NCBI RefSeq assembly: GCF_014204975.1
Contig: NZ_JACHMM010000001.1
Location: 6,324,037 to 6,388,036 of the forward strand
From: Jiangella mangrovi
Lineage (GTDB): Bacteria > Actinomycetota > Actinomycetes > Jiangellales > Jiangellaceae
Direction: 5' to 3'
DNA: 64,000 nt
The notes beneath the pieces were generated by a model that searched no databases, was not told the origin of the DNA, and saw nothing but the letters and a program-made list of their open reading frames with translations. Of this stretch, positions 53,974 to 61,814 are shown one piece after another. A program made the translations under genes and the position numbers. Positions within the stretch are counted from its first letter, which is position 1. Every line of letters begins with the position of its first letter.

Positions 53974-53982
53974 ACGACGCCC

Positions 53983-54029
53983 GTCAGGAGAGAGTTCTCC
54001 CCACCATAGCGAGGGAAGTCCCTCCCGAC
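53983..54029. repeat. Imperfect hairpin with CCATAGCG apex (hairpin g)
   Basis: The segment runs from GTCAGGAG to CTCCCGAC with an imperfect stem and CCATAGCG near the centre. It aligns with hairpin e at 44371 base for base over most of its length, so it looks like a decayed copy. Confidence 0.65.
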
Positions 54030-54065
54030 ACCATCAAAGGGTCGACTTCACTCGCCATTAGTGAC

Positions 54066-55473
54066 GTCCGGCAGAGTGGTGTACCGATCCCGGTGAGCGT
54101 GTCGCTGTAGATGTGGGTGACGGCCACCGGGTGATCCTTCGAGTGATCTCTCACAACCGACTCGAAGAAGGACACCAACGATGACCGTCAGGACCAGTAT
54201 CGACCCTGCCCGCCTGCTCGAGGAACAGCTGGCCCAGGCCAGCCCGGATCTGTTGCGCGAGTTGCTGCAGACGTTCATCAACACGCTGTTGTCGGCCGAG
54301 GCTGACGCGGTGTGTGGTGCGCAGTACGGCACGACCAGCCCGGAGCGGGTGAACCGGCGGAACGGCTACCGGCACCGCGACTTCGACACCCGTGCCGGCA
54401 CGATCGATGTCGCGGTGCCCAAGCTGCGTCAGGGGTCCTACTTCCCCGAGTGGCTGCTCGAGCGCAGGAAGCGGGCCGAGCGGGCACTCACCTCGGTGGT
54501 GGCGACCTGCTACCTGCTCGGGGTGTCCACCCGGCGGATGGACAAGCTGGTGCAGTCGTTGGGCATCACGGCCCTGTCGAAGTCGCAGGTTTCGGAGATG
54601 GCCAAGGACCTCGACGCGCACGTGGAGCAGTTCCGCACCCGCTCGCTGGCCGACGCCGGGCCGTTCACGTTCGTCGCCGCCGACGCACTCGTGCTCAAGG
54701 TCCGCGAGGGTGGCCGGGTCGTCGCAGTCCACGCGCTGGTCGCGACCGGCGTGAACGCCGACGGGCACCGCGAGATCCTCGGCATCCACGTGACCACCAG
54801 CGAGGACGGCGCCGGCTGGCTCGCCTTCTGCAGAGATCTGACCGCCCGCGGCCTCACGGGGGTCAAGCTCGTCACGTCCGATGCCCACCGCGGGCTGACC
54901 TCCGCGATCGAGGCGACTCTGCCGGGTGCGGCCTGGCAACGCTGCCGCACCCACTACGCCGCCAACCTCATGTCAGCGACACCGAAGAACTCGTGGGGCT
55001 GGGTCAAGGCCCTGCTGCACTCCATCTACGACCAGCCCGACGCCGAGTCGGTGCATGCCCAGTTCGACCGCGTCGTCGACGCCCTGACCGAGAAACTCCC
55101 CGCCGTCGCTGACCACCTCGAACACGCTCGCGCCGACATCCTGGCCTTCACCGCGTTCCCCAAGGAGATCTGGCGACAAATCTGGTCGAACAACCCCAAC
55201 GAGCGCCTCAACCGCGAGATCCGCCGCCGCACCGACGTGGTCGGGATCTTCCCCGACCGGCCCTCGATCATCCGCCTCGTCGGCGCCGTCCTGGCCGAAC
55301 AGCACGACGAGTGGGCCGAAGGCCGCCGCTACCTCGGACTCGACGTCCTCACCCGCTCCCAGGCCGTCGCAACAGCCGAGCAGGAGGTGACCGACGAGGA
55401 GCTGACCCTGCAAGCCATCACGGCCTGAAGCACAACGACGAGGGATCAGACCTCGTACACCACGTCACCGGAC
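54066..55473 (+). mobile_element. IS256-family insertion sequence, apparently intact
   Basis: The element is about 1.4 kb. Candidate terminal inverted repeats are 54066-54084 and 55455-55473. Both read GTCCGG, then a variable 4-base block, then GTGGTGTAC when viewed from outside, i.e. 15 of 19 matching. One complete transposase gene is enclosed. No clear 8-9 bp target duplication was found next to these ends, so the boundaries could be off by several bases. It sits inside the palindrome-rich island between the AraC gene and the secreted GH97 gene. Confidence 0.8.
54181..55428 (+). CDS. IS256-family transposase
   Basis: This is a 415-residue DDE transposase of the Mutator/IS256 type. VNRRNGYRHRDFDTRAG is the N-terminal signature, followed by the first catalytic Asp in VAADALVLKVREGG, the second in LVTSDAHRGL with LPGAAWQRCRTHYAANL, and the Glu in NPNERLNREIRRRTDVVGIF. 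The length is normal and no frame break is seen, so it may be active. An AGAAGGAC site precedes the ATG. Confidence 0.96.
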   Translation: MTVRTSIDPARLLEEQLAQASPDLLRELLQTFINTLLSAEADAVCGAQYGTTSPERVNRRNGYRHRDFDTRAGTIDVAVPKLRQGSYFPEWLLERRKRAERALTSVVATCYLLGVSTRRMDKLVQSLGITALSKSQVSEMAKDLDAHVEQFRTRSLADAGPFTFVAADALVLKVREGGRVVAVHALVATGVNADGHREILGIHVTTSEDGAGWLAFCRDLTARGLTGVKLVTSDAHRGLTSAIEATLPGAAWQRCRTHYAANLMSATPKNSWGWVKALLHSIYDQPDAESVHAQFDRVVDALTEKLPAVADHLEHARADILAFTAFPKEIWRQIWSNNPNERLNREIRRRTDVVGIFPDRPSIIRLVGAVLAEQHDEWAEGRRYLGLDVLTRSQAVATAEQEVTDEELTLQAITA

Positions 55474-55490
55474 TTGACCTCGCCATTGGC

Positions 55491-55560
55491 GACTTCACTT
55501 GGCACAACCATCTTCTGCGGCCCCGCCAGAGCTCAGAAGACGGTTCTCGCTAGTGAAGTC
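55491..55560. repeat. Two-tier hairpin on the right of the IS element
   Basis: GACTTCACT (55491-55499) pairs with AGTGAAGTC (55552-55560). Inside, AACCATCTTCTG (55506-55517) pairs with CAGAAGACGGTT (55534-55545) with one mismatch and a 16-base loop. GACTTCACT also occurs on the left side of the IS at 54044-54052. The direct repeat CGCTAGTGAAG / CGCTAGTAAAG follows at about 55548 and 55567. Confidence 0.75.
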
Positions 55561-55600
55561 GGCTGGCGCTAGTAAAGACGCGACCCACCCGTCGCCAGAC

Positions 55601-55735
55601 TCCCCCCGTCCCCCTGATAGCTGCCGAGTTCTTGGCCGCGGGTAGCCGGGTCAAGTCCAAGCGCCCCCAGGGCGCGCGGACTTGAGGCGGGTGCACGCGG
55701 CCAAGACACTGGGCAGCAGGGGGACGGGGAACCCA
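55601..55735 (-). repeat. Long-hairpin element, copy 2 (inverted)
   Basis: The stems are CCCCGTCCCCCTG (55604) with CAGGGGGACGGGG (55717), CTGCC (55621) with GGCAG (55712), TCTTGGCCGCG (55630) with CGCGGCCAAGA (55696) and TCAAGTCC (55651) with GGACTTGA (55678). The apex is GCGCC-CCCAG-GGCGC. The 4-base bulge ATAG lies on the left arm, whereas copy 1 has CTAT on the right arm, so the copies are in opposite orientation. Read on the minus strand it begins about 44 bp after the stop of the secreted GH97 gene, as copy 1 follows the AraC gene. Confidence 0.85.
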
Positions 55736-55778
55736 GCGCAACCACGCGGGTCCCCCGTCCCACGGAACTCCCGATGGA

Positions 55779-58439
55779 TCAGTTGGTGACGGTGATGCGG
55801 TCGATGTCAGGCGCAGCGCCGGAGCCGCCGGTGACGGTGACCGTGTTGCCCGCGCCGGCGTTGAGGCCGAGCCCGAGCGTGACCGTCGCGGTCGCCGTCG
55901 CGCCGCCGGTCGACGGGAACTCGACGGTAACCGGGGCGGCACCACCCACACTGACCTGCGCCGTGCTGTCCACCGTCGCGGCGTAGTCGACCCGGACGGT
56001 GTGGTTGCCGGCCGCTGTCGCCGTCAGCCCGTTGAACCGCACCGAGCCGCCACCGCCGAGCCCCGTCACCTTCGACCCGCCCGAGCACGGACCGCAGGCT
56101 GACACCGTCGCGCCGCTGGCCAGGGTGTTGCCGGCCGCCTCCGCCTCGGTGTGCCGCGACACGATGAGCGCGTCGATGTCCGGGCCGAAGGCCGCCGGGT
56201 TGGAGAAGCGGATCGTGTTCGCGCCGGCGTTCAGCGGCACGTCGATGGTCCACTTGTTGACGAACTCCCAGCCGCCGGAGTCCTTCAGCGCCTCGGTGCC
56301 GACGACCGACCCGTTGACCTCGATCTGGATCGAGCGCGGGTCGCCGGAGGTGTAGGTGAAGGTCAGCTCGTGCGTCCCGGCCACCCCGGCCATGACGTTG
56401 TTGAACTGCACCGCGCCGCCGTTGCCGAGGAACCCGACCTTGGCGCCGCCGGAGCAGCCCTTGCAGTTGTCGGTCACGGCGCCACCGGACAGCGTGTTGC
56501 CCGGCGCCTCGGCCTCGTAGCGCACGTCGCCGCTGCCGATCTGCGCCAGCGGGGTCTTCGAGATGTGCACGGCGGCGCCGCCGGTGGCGATCATCGGCAG
56601 GGACAGCGTCGACGCGCTGGTGACCTGCTGCGTCGTCACCGACGACACCCGGCCGTTGGCGTCGTCACCGAAGATCGTCGCGGTGTAGGTCCCCGAGCCG
56701 AGGAAGGACAGCGGCACCGACGCGGTCCGGGCCGGGTCGGTCATGGCGCCGATGAACCAGTCGTCGCCGCTGCGCCGGGCCATGGTGACGTGGTCGCCCG
56801 GGAAGCCCTCGACCACGCGGGTCTCGTCCCACACCGTCGGGACCGCCCGCATGAGGTGCCGGCCCGGCCACTGCTCGTATGCGGCGGCGGAGTCGGAGTA
56901 GTTGACCATGCCCGACGTGAACACGACGGCCTGCGCCAGGGTGTGCGCCTGGGTGAGGATCGAGCCGTTGAGCGAGATCATCGTCGGCGTGTAGTCCATG
57001 CCGCCGATGGGGTTGCGGACGAACGGGAACGTGGCGTCCAGCCGGGCCGTCGTGGGCGGCGGGTACAGGTAGTGCTCGGTGCCGGCGACCGCCTCGGACG
57101 TCACGACCCACGGCCAGGTGCGGTTCTCGCCGCCCGGCTTGGTGCTGCCGTGGAAGTTCAGCATCAGCTCGTGCTCGCCGGCGGCGTCGCCGATGGACTG
57201 GTACCAGCCCATGACCTCCTGCGAGTCGTTGAGGAAGAAGTCGACCTTGAGCCCGACGACGCCGTACGCCTTGTGCTCGGAGACCAGCGCGTCGGCCTGG
57301 GCGGGCGTCGCGAACGGCTCGGCGGTGACCCACGCGAAGATGTCGACGTTGCGCTGGGCGGCGTACTGCGAGATGGCCGGCAGGTCGACGTCGGGGTCGT
57401 AGCAGCAGTCGACGGTGACGTACTCGAAGCCCATGGACGCGGCGAAGTCGACCATCTGCTTCTGCTTGTCGAGGTCGGCCGCGCTGTCGCCGTCGCTGAA
57501 CCAGGACCAGGCCGCCCGGCCCGGCTTCACCCAGTCCGCATCGGCCGTTGCCGGCGGGTTGAGGTGCTGCACGAGGTCGGAGTTGACCAGCGTGTCCAGG
57601 TCGGCGGCGATGACCGCGGCCCGCCACGGCGTCTGGAACGGGTACGTGCTCGAGATCGGGAACGCCTGGTCCGGCGTCCGCTCCACGTTCAGCAGGCCGT
57701 CGTTGGCCTGGCTGCCCTTGAGCAGCGACGGCGCGTAGCTCGCGTCGGCGTTGTAGACGTTCGCCTCGGAGATGACGGTGAAGTAGGCGTTGTCGTCGAT
57801 CGAGGCCAGTAGCGGCATCGTCAGCTCGGTGCCGTCGTTGAGTCCGGCCGCGGACCGGTAGACGTAGTCCTGCTCGTAGTTGCCGTTCCACACCGCGGCC
57901 CAGCCGCCGGTGGGCGCCGGCAGCCGGAACCCGCTCGTCTCGTCGGTGATGCTGACGGCGCCACTGCCGCCGGGCAGCTCGTAGCGGTAGGCGACGCCGT
58001 CGTCGTAGGCGCGCACCACCAGCCGCATGGTCTGGCCGCCCTTGGTGTAGCTGAGCACCAGCTCGTTGGCGTGGTCGCGGTACGACGGCTTCGTGCCGGC
58101 GGGCAGCGTGTAGGTGTCGTCGATGGTCGTGCGGCTCTGCGACGCGTACGCCAGGCCGGTCGAGAAGTCGACGCCGCTGGTGGCGATGCCCAGCGGCGAC
58201 TCCTCGAAGATCGTGGTGGTGCCGGCGGTGACCTCGTAGGTCAGCGCGCCGGACGCCTGCTCGTGGACGGCGAAGGTGATCTCGCCGTCCGGGGACGTGA
58301 CGGTGTGCGTGGTCAGCGCCTGCGCCGGCACCACGCCGATGTCGGTCGTCATCAGCGACGCGACGACGGACGTGGTGACGACGACGGCGGCTGCGGCCAG
58401 TGCGGCGGGCCGCCGGCGGCGTCTCGAACCTGGGATCAC
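55779..58439 (-). CDS. Secreted GH97 alpha-galactosidase-type enzyme with two CBM35-like domains
   Basis: In this 886-residue protein, a basic N-terminus and hydrophobic stretch (PAALAAAAVVVTTSVVASLM) form a signal peptide ending near VPAQA. The GH97 domain holds GRAAWSWFSDGDSA, YVTVDCCYD and the nucleophile-type Asp in GLKVDFFLNDSQ. A Glu lies 55 residues later in AVAGTEHY, the spacing of retaining GH97 enzymes. Two C-terminal CBM35-like domains start at RYEAEAPGNTLSGG and HTEAEAAGNTLASG, each with a paired-cysteine motif. The GTG at 58439 follows AGGAGGAG. It probably releases galactose from external polymers for the importer operon. Confidence 0.9.
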   Translation of the reverse strand: MIPGSRRRRRPAALAAAAVVVTTSVVASLMTTDIGVVPAQALTTHTVTSPDGEITFAVHEQASGALTYEVTAGTTTIFEESPLGIATSGVDFSTGLAYASQSRTTIDDTYTLPAGTKPSYRDHANELVLSYTKGGQTMRLVVRAYDDGVAYRYELPGGSGAVSITDETSGFRLPAPTGGWAAVWNGNYEQDYVYRSAAGLNDGTELTMPLLASIDDNAYFTVISEANVYNADASYAPSLLKGSQANDGLLNVERTPDQAFPISSTYPFQTPWRAAVIAADLDTLVNSDLVQHLNPPATADADWVKPGRAAWSWFSDGDSAADLDKQKQMVDFAASMGFEYVTVDCCYDPDVDLPAISQYAAQRNVDIFAWVTAEPFATPAQADALVSEHKAYGVVGLKVDFFLNDSQEVMGWYQSIGDAAGEHELMLNFHGSTKPGGENRTWPWVVTSEAVAGTEHYLYPPPTTARLDATFPFVRNPIGGMDYTPTMISLNGSILTQAHTLAQAVVFTSGMVNYSDSAAAYEQWPGRHLMRAVPTVWDETRVVEGFPGDHVTMARRSGDDWFIGAMTDPARTASVPLSFLGSGTYTATIFGDDANGRVSSVTTQQVTSASTLSLPMIATGGAAVHISKTPLAQIGSGDVRYEAEAPGNTLSGGAVTDNCKGCSGGAKVGFLGNGGAVQFNNVMAGVAGTHELTFTYTSGDPRSIQIEVNGSVVGTEALKDSGGWEFVNKWTIDVPLNAGANTIRFSNPAAFGPDIDALIVSRHTEAEAAGNTLASGATVSACGPCSGGSKVTGLGGGGSVRFNGLTATAAGNHTVRVDYAATVDSTAQVSVGGAAPVTVEFPSTGGATATATVTLGLGLNAGAGNTVTVTGGSGAAPDIDRITVTN

Positions 58440-58580
58440 GGCACTCCTCCTCGAGGTGCTGCGGACGGGGCTGGGGGTCCCCCGCCGCGTGACGCTAGTC
58501 GTGACCCGGTGTCGTCCGGAATGACGAAAACGCGCCCACACCTGGAGAAAGCGATGATCATGGACGAAGCGTGCAGGCTC

Positions 58581-60305
58581 CTACTCGACGAGCTTGCCCG
58601 CGGTGTCGACCTCGCGCATGAGCGCGGCGATCTCGGCCGGCACCGGCGGGATCTCTTCGCGGACCACGCCCGCCGTGGGCGACCACACGAGGTTGACCTG
58701 CAGCGACGGGTCGAGCTGCGGGTAATCGGCGCGGTTGTGGCAGCCGCGGGTCTCGCGCCGTTCGAGTGCGGCCTCGAGCGTCGCCCGGGCGGCCAGCGCC
58801 GACGACGTCAGGTCGAAGGCGTGCGCGAGGTCCTGGAACCCGGCGATGTCGGGGTGGATGCCGACGTCGGCGATGCGCGCGTCGATGTGGTCGAGCTCGG
58901 CCAGCCCGGCCTTCAGTCCCGTCTCGTCGCGGACGACGCCGGCGTGCTCGGTCATGGTGTCGCGGATGGCCCGCTGCAGGGCGCGCACGTTCTCGGGACC
59001 GTCGGCGGCCAGCAGGTCGTCGACCTCGGCCCGGGCCTGGGCGACGGCGTCGGGCGAGCGTCGCTGGGCGTCGAGGCCGGCGGAGTGCGCGACGGCGGCC
59101 CGGCCCACGATGCGCCCGAAGACCAGCAGCTCGATCAGCGAGTTGCCGCCGAGCCGGTTGGCGCCGTGCAGCCCGCTGGCCGCCTCGCCGATGGCGTAGA
59201 GGCCGTCGACGCCGGTGCCGTGGTCGTCGGGCCGGACCCACACGCCGCCCATGGAGTAGTGCGCCGTCGGCGCGACCTCGACCGGGGTGGTGGTGATGTC
59301 GAGCATCTGGAACTCGAGCATGGTCTGGTAGACGCGCGGCAGCCGGCTCATGATCGTCTCGCGCGGCAGGTGCGACACGTCGAGCCAGACGCCGCCCTTG
59401 GCGGTGCCGCGGCCCTCCTTGATCTCGGTGTACGCGGCCAGCGCGACGCGGTCGCGGGTCGACAGCTCCATGCGGTCGGGGTCGTAGCGGTCCATGAACC
59501 GCTCGCCGAGCGCGTTGCGCAGGATGCCGCCCTCGCCGCGCGCGGCCTCGGAGATCAGCGTGCCGGCCGCGTTCTCGGGCTCGATGATGCCCGACGGGTG
59601 GAACTGCACCAGCTCGGGATCGCGCAGCCGCCCGCCTGCCTCGACGGCCAGCCGGAACGCGTCGCCGGTGTTCTCGTCGCGGCGTGAGGACGTTCGGCGC
59701 CAGATGCGGGTGTGGCCGCCGGCCGCCAGGATGACCGCGTCGGCGTGGATCAGGTAGCGCGTGCCGTCGCGCAGGTCGAAGCCGTACGCGCCGAACACGA
59801 CGTTGTCGCGCACGAGCAGGCGCGTGACGTACACGGTGTCGAGGATCGGGATGTCCAGCTCCTCGGTGCGGTGCACCAGCGTGCGCTGGATCTCCAGCCC
59901 TGTGTAGTCGCCGGCGAACGCGGTGCGCCGGAACGTGTGGGCGCCGAAGAAGCGCTGCGAGATGCGGCCGTCGGCCTCGCGGGCGAACGCCATGCCGTAG
60001 CGCTCGAGGTCGCGGATGCCCTGCTCGGCGCCGCGCGCGACGATCTCGACCGTGTGCGGGTTGGCGAGGAGGTAGCTCTCCTTGATCGTGTCGGCGGCGT
60101 GCTGCTGCCAGCTGTCGTCGGCGTCCATGGTGCCGAGCGCGGCGTTGATGCCCCCGGCGGCGAGGGCGGTGTGGGCGTCGTGACGGGGCCGCTTGCCGAC
60201 GGCGAGCACGTCGACGCCCTGCTCGGCGACCTCGATGGCCGCCCGCAGGCCAGACCCTCCTGTTCCGATGACGAGGACGGTGGTGGACAGCTGGCGTTCA
60301 GTCAT
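58581..60305 (-). CDS. Fumarate reductase/succinate dehydrogenase-type flavoprotein, stand-alone
   Basis: This 574-residue FrdA/SdhA-like flavoprotein has VLVIGTGGSGLRAAIEVAEQG, the FAD-attachment histidine in AHTALAAGGIN, ELVQFHPSGI, the catalytic region ARGEGGILRNALGERFMDRY, HYSMGGVWV and GLYAIGEAASGLHGANRLGG. The C-terminal helical domain is present. No iron-sulfur or membrane-anchor subunit gene is adjacent. It may work alone or act on another dicarboxylate, as aspartate oxidases do. It is divergent from a LysR regulator. No strong SD is seen before the ATG. Confidence 0.9.
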   Translation of the reverse strand: MTERQLSTTVLVIGTGGSGLRAAIEVAEQGVDVLAVGKRPRHDAHTALAAGGINAALGTMDADDSWQQHAADTIKESYLLANPHTVEIVARGAEQGIRDLERYGMAFAREADGRISQRFFGAHTFRRTAFAGDYTGLEIQRTLVHRTEELDIPILDTVYVTRLLVRDNVVFGAYGFDLRDGTRYLIHADAVILAAGGHTRIWRRTSSRRDENTGDAFRLAVEAGGRLRDPELVQFHPSGIIEPENAAGTLISEAARGEGGILRNALGERFMDRYDPDRMELSTRDRVALAAYTEIKEGRGTAKGGVWLDVSHLPRETIMSRLPRVYQTMLEFQMLDITTTPVEVAPTAHYSMGGVWVRPDDHGTGVDGLYAIGEAASGLHGANRLGGNSLIELLVFGRIVGRAAVAHSAGLDAQRRSPDAVAQARAEVDDLLAADGPENVRALQRAIRDTMTEHAGVVRDETGLKAGLAELDHIDARIADVGIHPDIAGFQDLAHAFDLTSSALAARATLEAALERRETRGCHNRADYPQLDPSLQVNLVWSPTAGVVREEIPPVPAEIAALMREVDTAGKLVE

Positions 60306-60344
60306 GTCTTCGACGCTAGGCCGGATCCGACGATAACTCCAATG

Positions 60345-60379
60345 CATAGTTCGGCTCGTTTCGATACGCATAGACTATG
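60345..60379. promoter_or_regulatory. Divergent promoter region with LysR-type dyad
   Basis: CATAGT (60345-60350) and ACTATG (60374-60379) form an inverted pair in the 78-bp AT-richer gap between the flavoprotein gene and lysR. TAGACT at 60371-60376 could be a -10 box, placing transcription close to the ATG at 60384 (short or no leader). Confidence 0.4.
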
Positions 60380-60383
60380 AAGC

Positions 60384-61346
60384 ATGAACCTGGAGCAACT
60401 GCGCGGGTTCGTCGAGGTCGCACGGCTCGGCCACTTCACCCGCGCGGCCGAGCACCTGCACCTGGCCCAGCCCTCGCTCAGCCGGCAGATCGCGTCACTC
60501 GAGCACGACCTGGGCGCCGAGCTGTTCCACCGCGCCCGCGGGCACATCGCGCTGACCGCGGCCGGCGAGGCCCTGCTGCCGCTGGCCCGGCGCATGCTGG
60601 CCGACGCCGACGCCGTCCGCCGCGAGATGGCCGAGCTCGCCGGGCTGCGCCGCGGCCGGGTGCGGCTGGGCGCCACACCGACGCTGTGCATCAGTCTGGT
60701 CGCCGAGGCGGTCAGCGCCTTCCACGGCGCGCATCCGGGCATCGACCTGCACCTCACCGAGGGCGGCTCGCGCGTGCTGATCGACCAGCTGGCCGGCGGC
60801 GCGCTGGACGTCGCCCTGATCACCGCGTCCGAGGGACCACCGGTGGCCGGGGCGAGCCTCACCCGCACGCCCCTGCTGACCGAGGAGCTCGTCGTCGTCT
60901 CCTCGGCCGCTCGGCCGCCCGTGACCACGCGGGCGTCGATCGGCCTCGACCGGCTGGCCGAGTTGCCGCAGATCGTCTTCCACGAGAGCTACGACCTGCG
61001 GGTGACCACGGAGGCGGCGTTCCGCGCCGCCGGCCTCGCCCCGTCGGTCGTGCTCGAAGGGGCCGAGATGGACGCCGTGCTGCGCTTCGTGGAGCGCGGC
61101 CTGGGCGTCGCCGTCGTGCCCGCCATGGTGCTGCTCGACCGGCCGGGGCTGCGCTCGGTGCGGCTCACCGGGCCCACACTGACCCGCACCGTCAGCCTGG
61201 CGCACCGCTCGGACGTGACGCCGACCCGGGCCGCCGCGGCGATGCAGCAGGTCATCGTGGCCACGGCCGACGCGCTGGCCGCCCGGGCACCGGCGACGGT
61301 CAGTCGGGCGACGGGTCGGGGCCGCCGTTCCACACCCAGCGAGTGA
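60384..61346 (+). CDS. LysR-family transcriptional regulator
   Basis: This 320-residue regulator has an N-terminal helix-turn-helix (LEQLRGFVEVARLGHFTRAA, LHLAQPSLSRQIASLEHDLG) and an effector domain. It probably controls the divergent fumarate reductase-type flavoprotein. Its 3' end overlaps the convergent PPOX-fold gene by 47 bp, which could limit joint expression. Confidence 0.92.
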   Translation: MNLEQLRGFVEVARLGHFTRAAEHLHLAQPSLSRQIASLEHDLGAELFHRARGHIALTAAGEALLPLARRMLADADAVRREMAELAGLRRGRVRLGATPTLCISLVAEAVSAFHGAHPGIDLHLTEGGSRVLIDQLAGGALDVALITASEGPPVAGASLTRTPLLTEELVVVSSAARPPVTTRASIGLDRLAELPQIVFHESYDLRVTTEAAFRAAGLAPSVVLEGAEMDAVLRFVERGLGVAVVPAMVLLDRPGLRSVRLTGPTLTRTVSLAHRSDVTPTRAAAAMQQVIVATADALAARAPATVSRATGRGRRSTPSE

Positions 61347-61770
61347 ACGTGGGGCCGGTGAGCGCCTCCCACCAAGCCAGCGCGCGTTCGGGGCGGAGCT
61401 CCCAGAGGCGGTTGGGAGGGTCCATGGCCAGCCGGTACGCGGTGCCGTCGGGGGTGAGGTACTTGGCCGCCATGGCGTCGTCGACCCGCTGCCTGACGGC
61501 GTCGTCGTCGACCCGCGCCGTCGTCCCCTCGATGACCAGCACGTCGTGGCCACCGTCGATGTGGACGGCGGCGCGCGGCTCGCTCGCGAGGTTGCGGCCC
61601 TTGACCGAGGCCGGGTCGGTACTGAAATAGAGCCGGCCGTCGAGCCACACGCCCCACAACGGCGCCACGTGCGGCCGGCCGTCGGGCCGGGTGGTGCTGA
61701 GCCAGTAGTCGGAGGCGCGCTCGAGGCGACGCCGGTGCATGGGCCAGGGAACACGATGCGAAATGATCAT
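61300..61770 (-). CDS. Pyridoxamine-phosphate-oxidase-fold protein (PPOX, FMN or F420 type)
   Basis: This 156-residue split-barrel protein has YWLSTTRPDGRPHVAPLWGVWLDGRLYFSTDP and RNLASEPRAAVHI, the usual cofactor-binding strands. Members use FMN, F420 or heme; the cofactor cannot be told here. AAGG lies 8 bases before the ATG. Confidence 0.85.
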   Translation of the reverse strand: MIISHRVPWPMHRRRLERASDYWLSTTRPDGRPHVAPLWGVWLDGRLYFSTDPASVKGRNLASEPRAAVHIDGGHDVLVIEGTTARVDDDAVRQRVDDAMAAKYLTPDGTAYRLAMDPPNRLWELRPERALAWWEALTGPTFTRWVWNGGPDPSPD

Positions 61771-61814
61771 GGTCGTACCTTCTCACCCACCACCGACAAG
61801 GTCGGGCCGAACCG

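Noticed and set aside
55471-55480. Third partial copy of the long-hairpin element (GGACTTGACC next to the IS end)
   Set aside because: Only about ten bases match and they overlap the IS inverted repeat; chance is likely.
54058-55481. Target-site duplication of the IS256 element
   Set aside because: The 8-9 bases next to the proposed ends are not identical, so I do not claim one.
53587-55735. Composite transposon with the long hairpins as its terminal repeats
   Set aside because: The copies have diverged in loops, and each follows a gene end in the same sense, which fits a gene-end element better. No cargo besides the IS is present.
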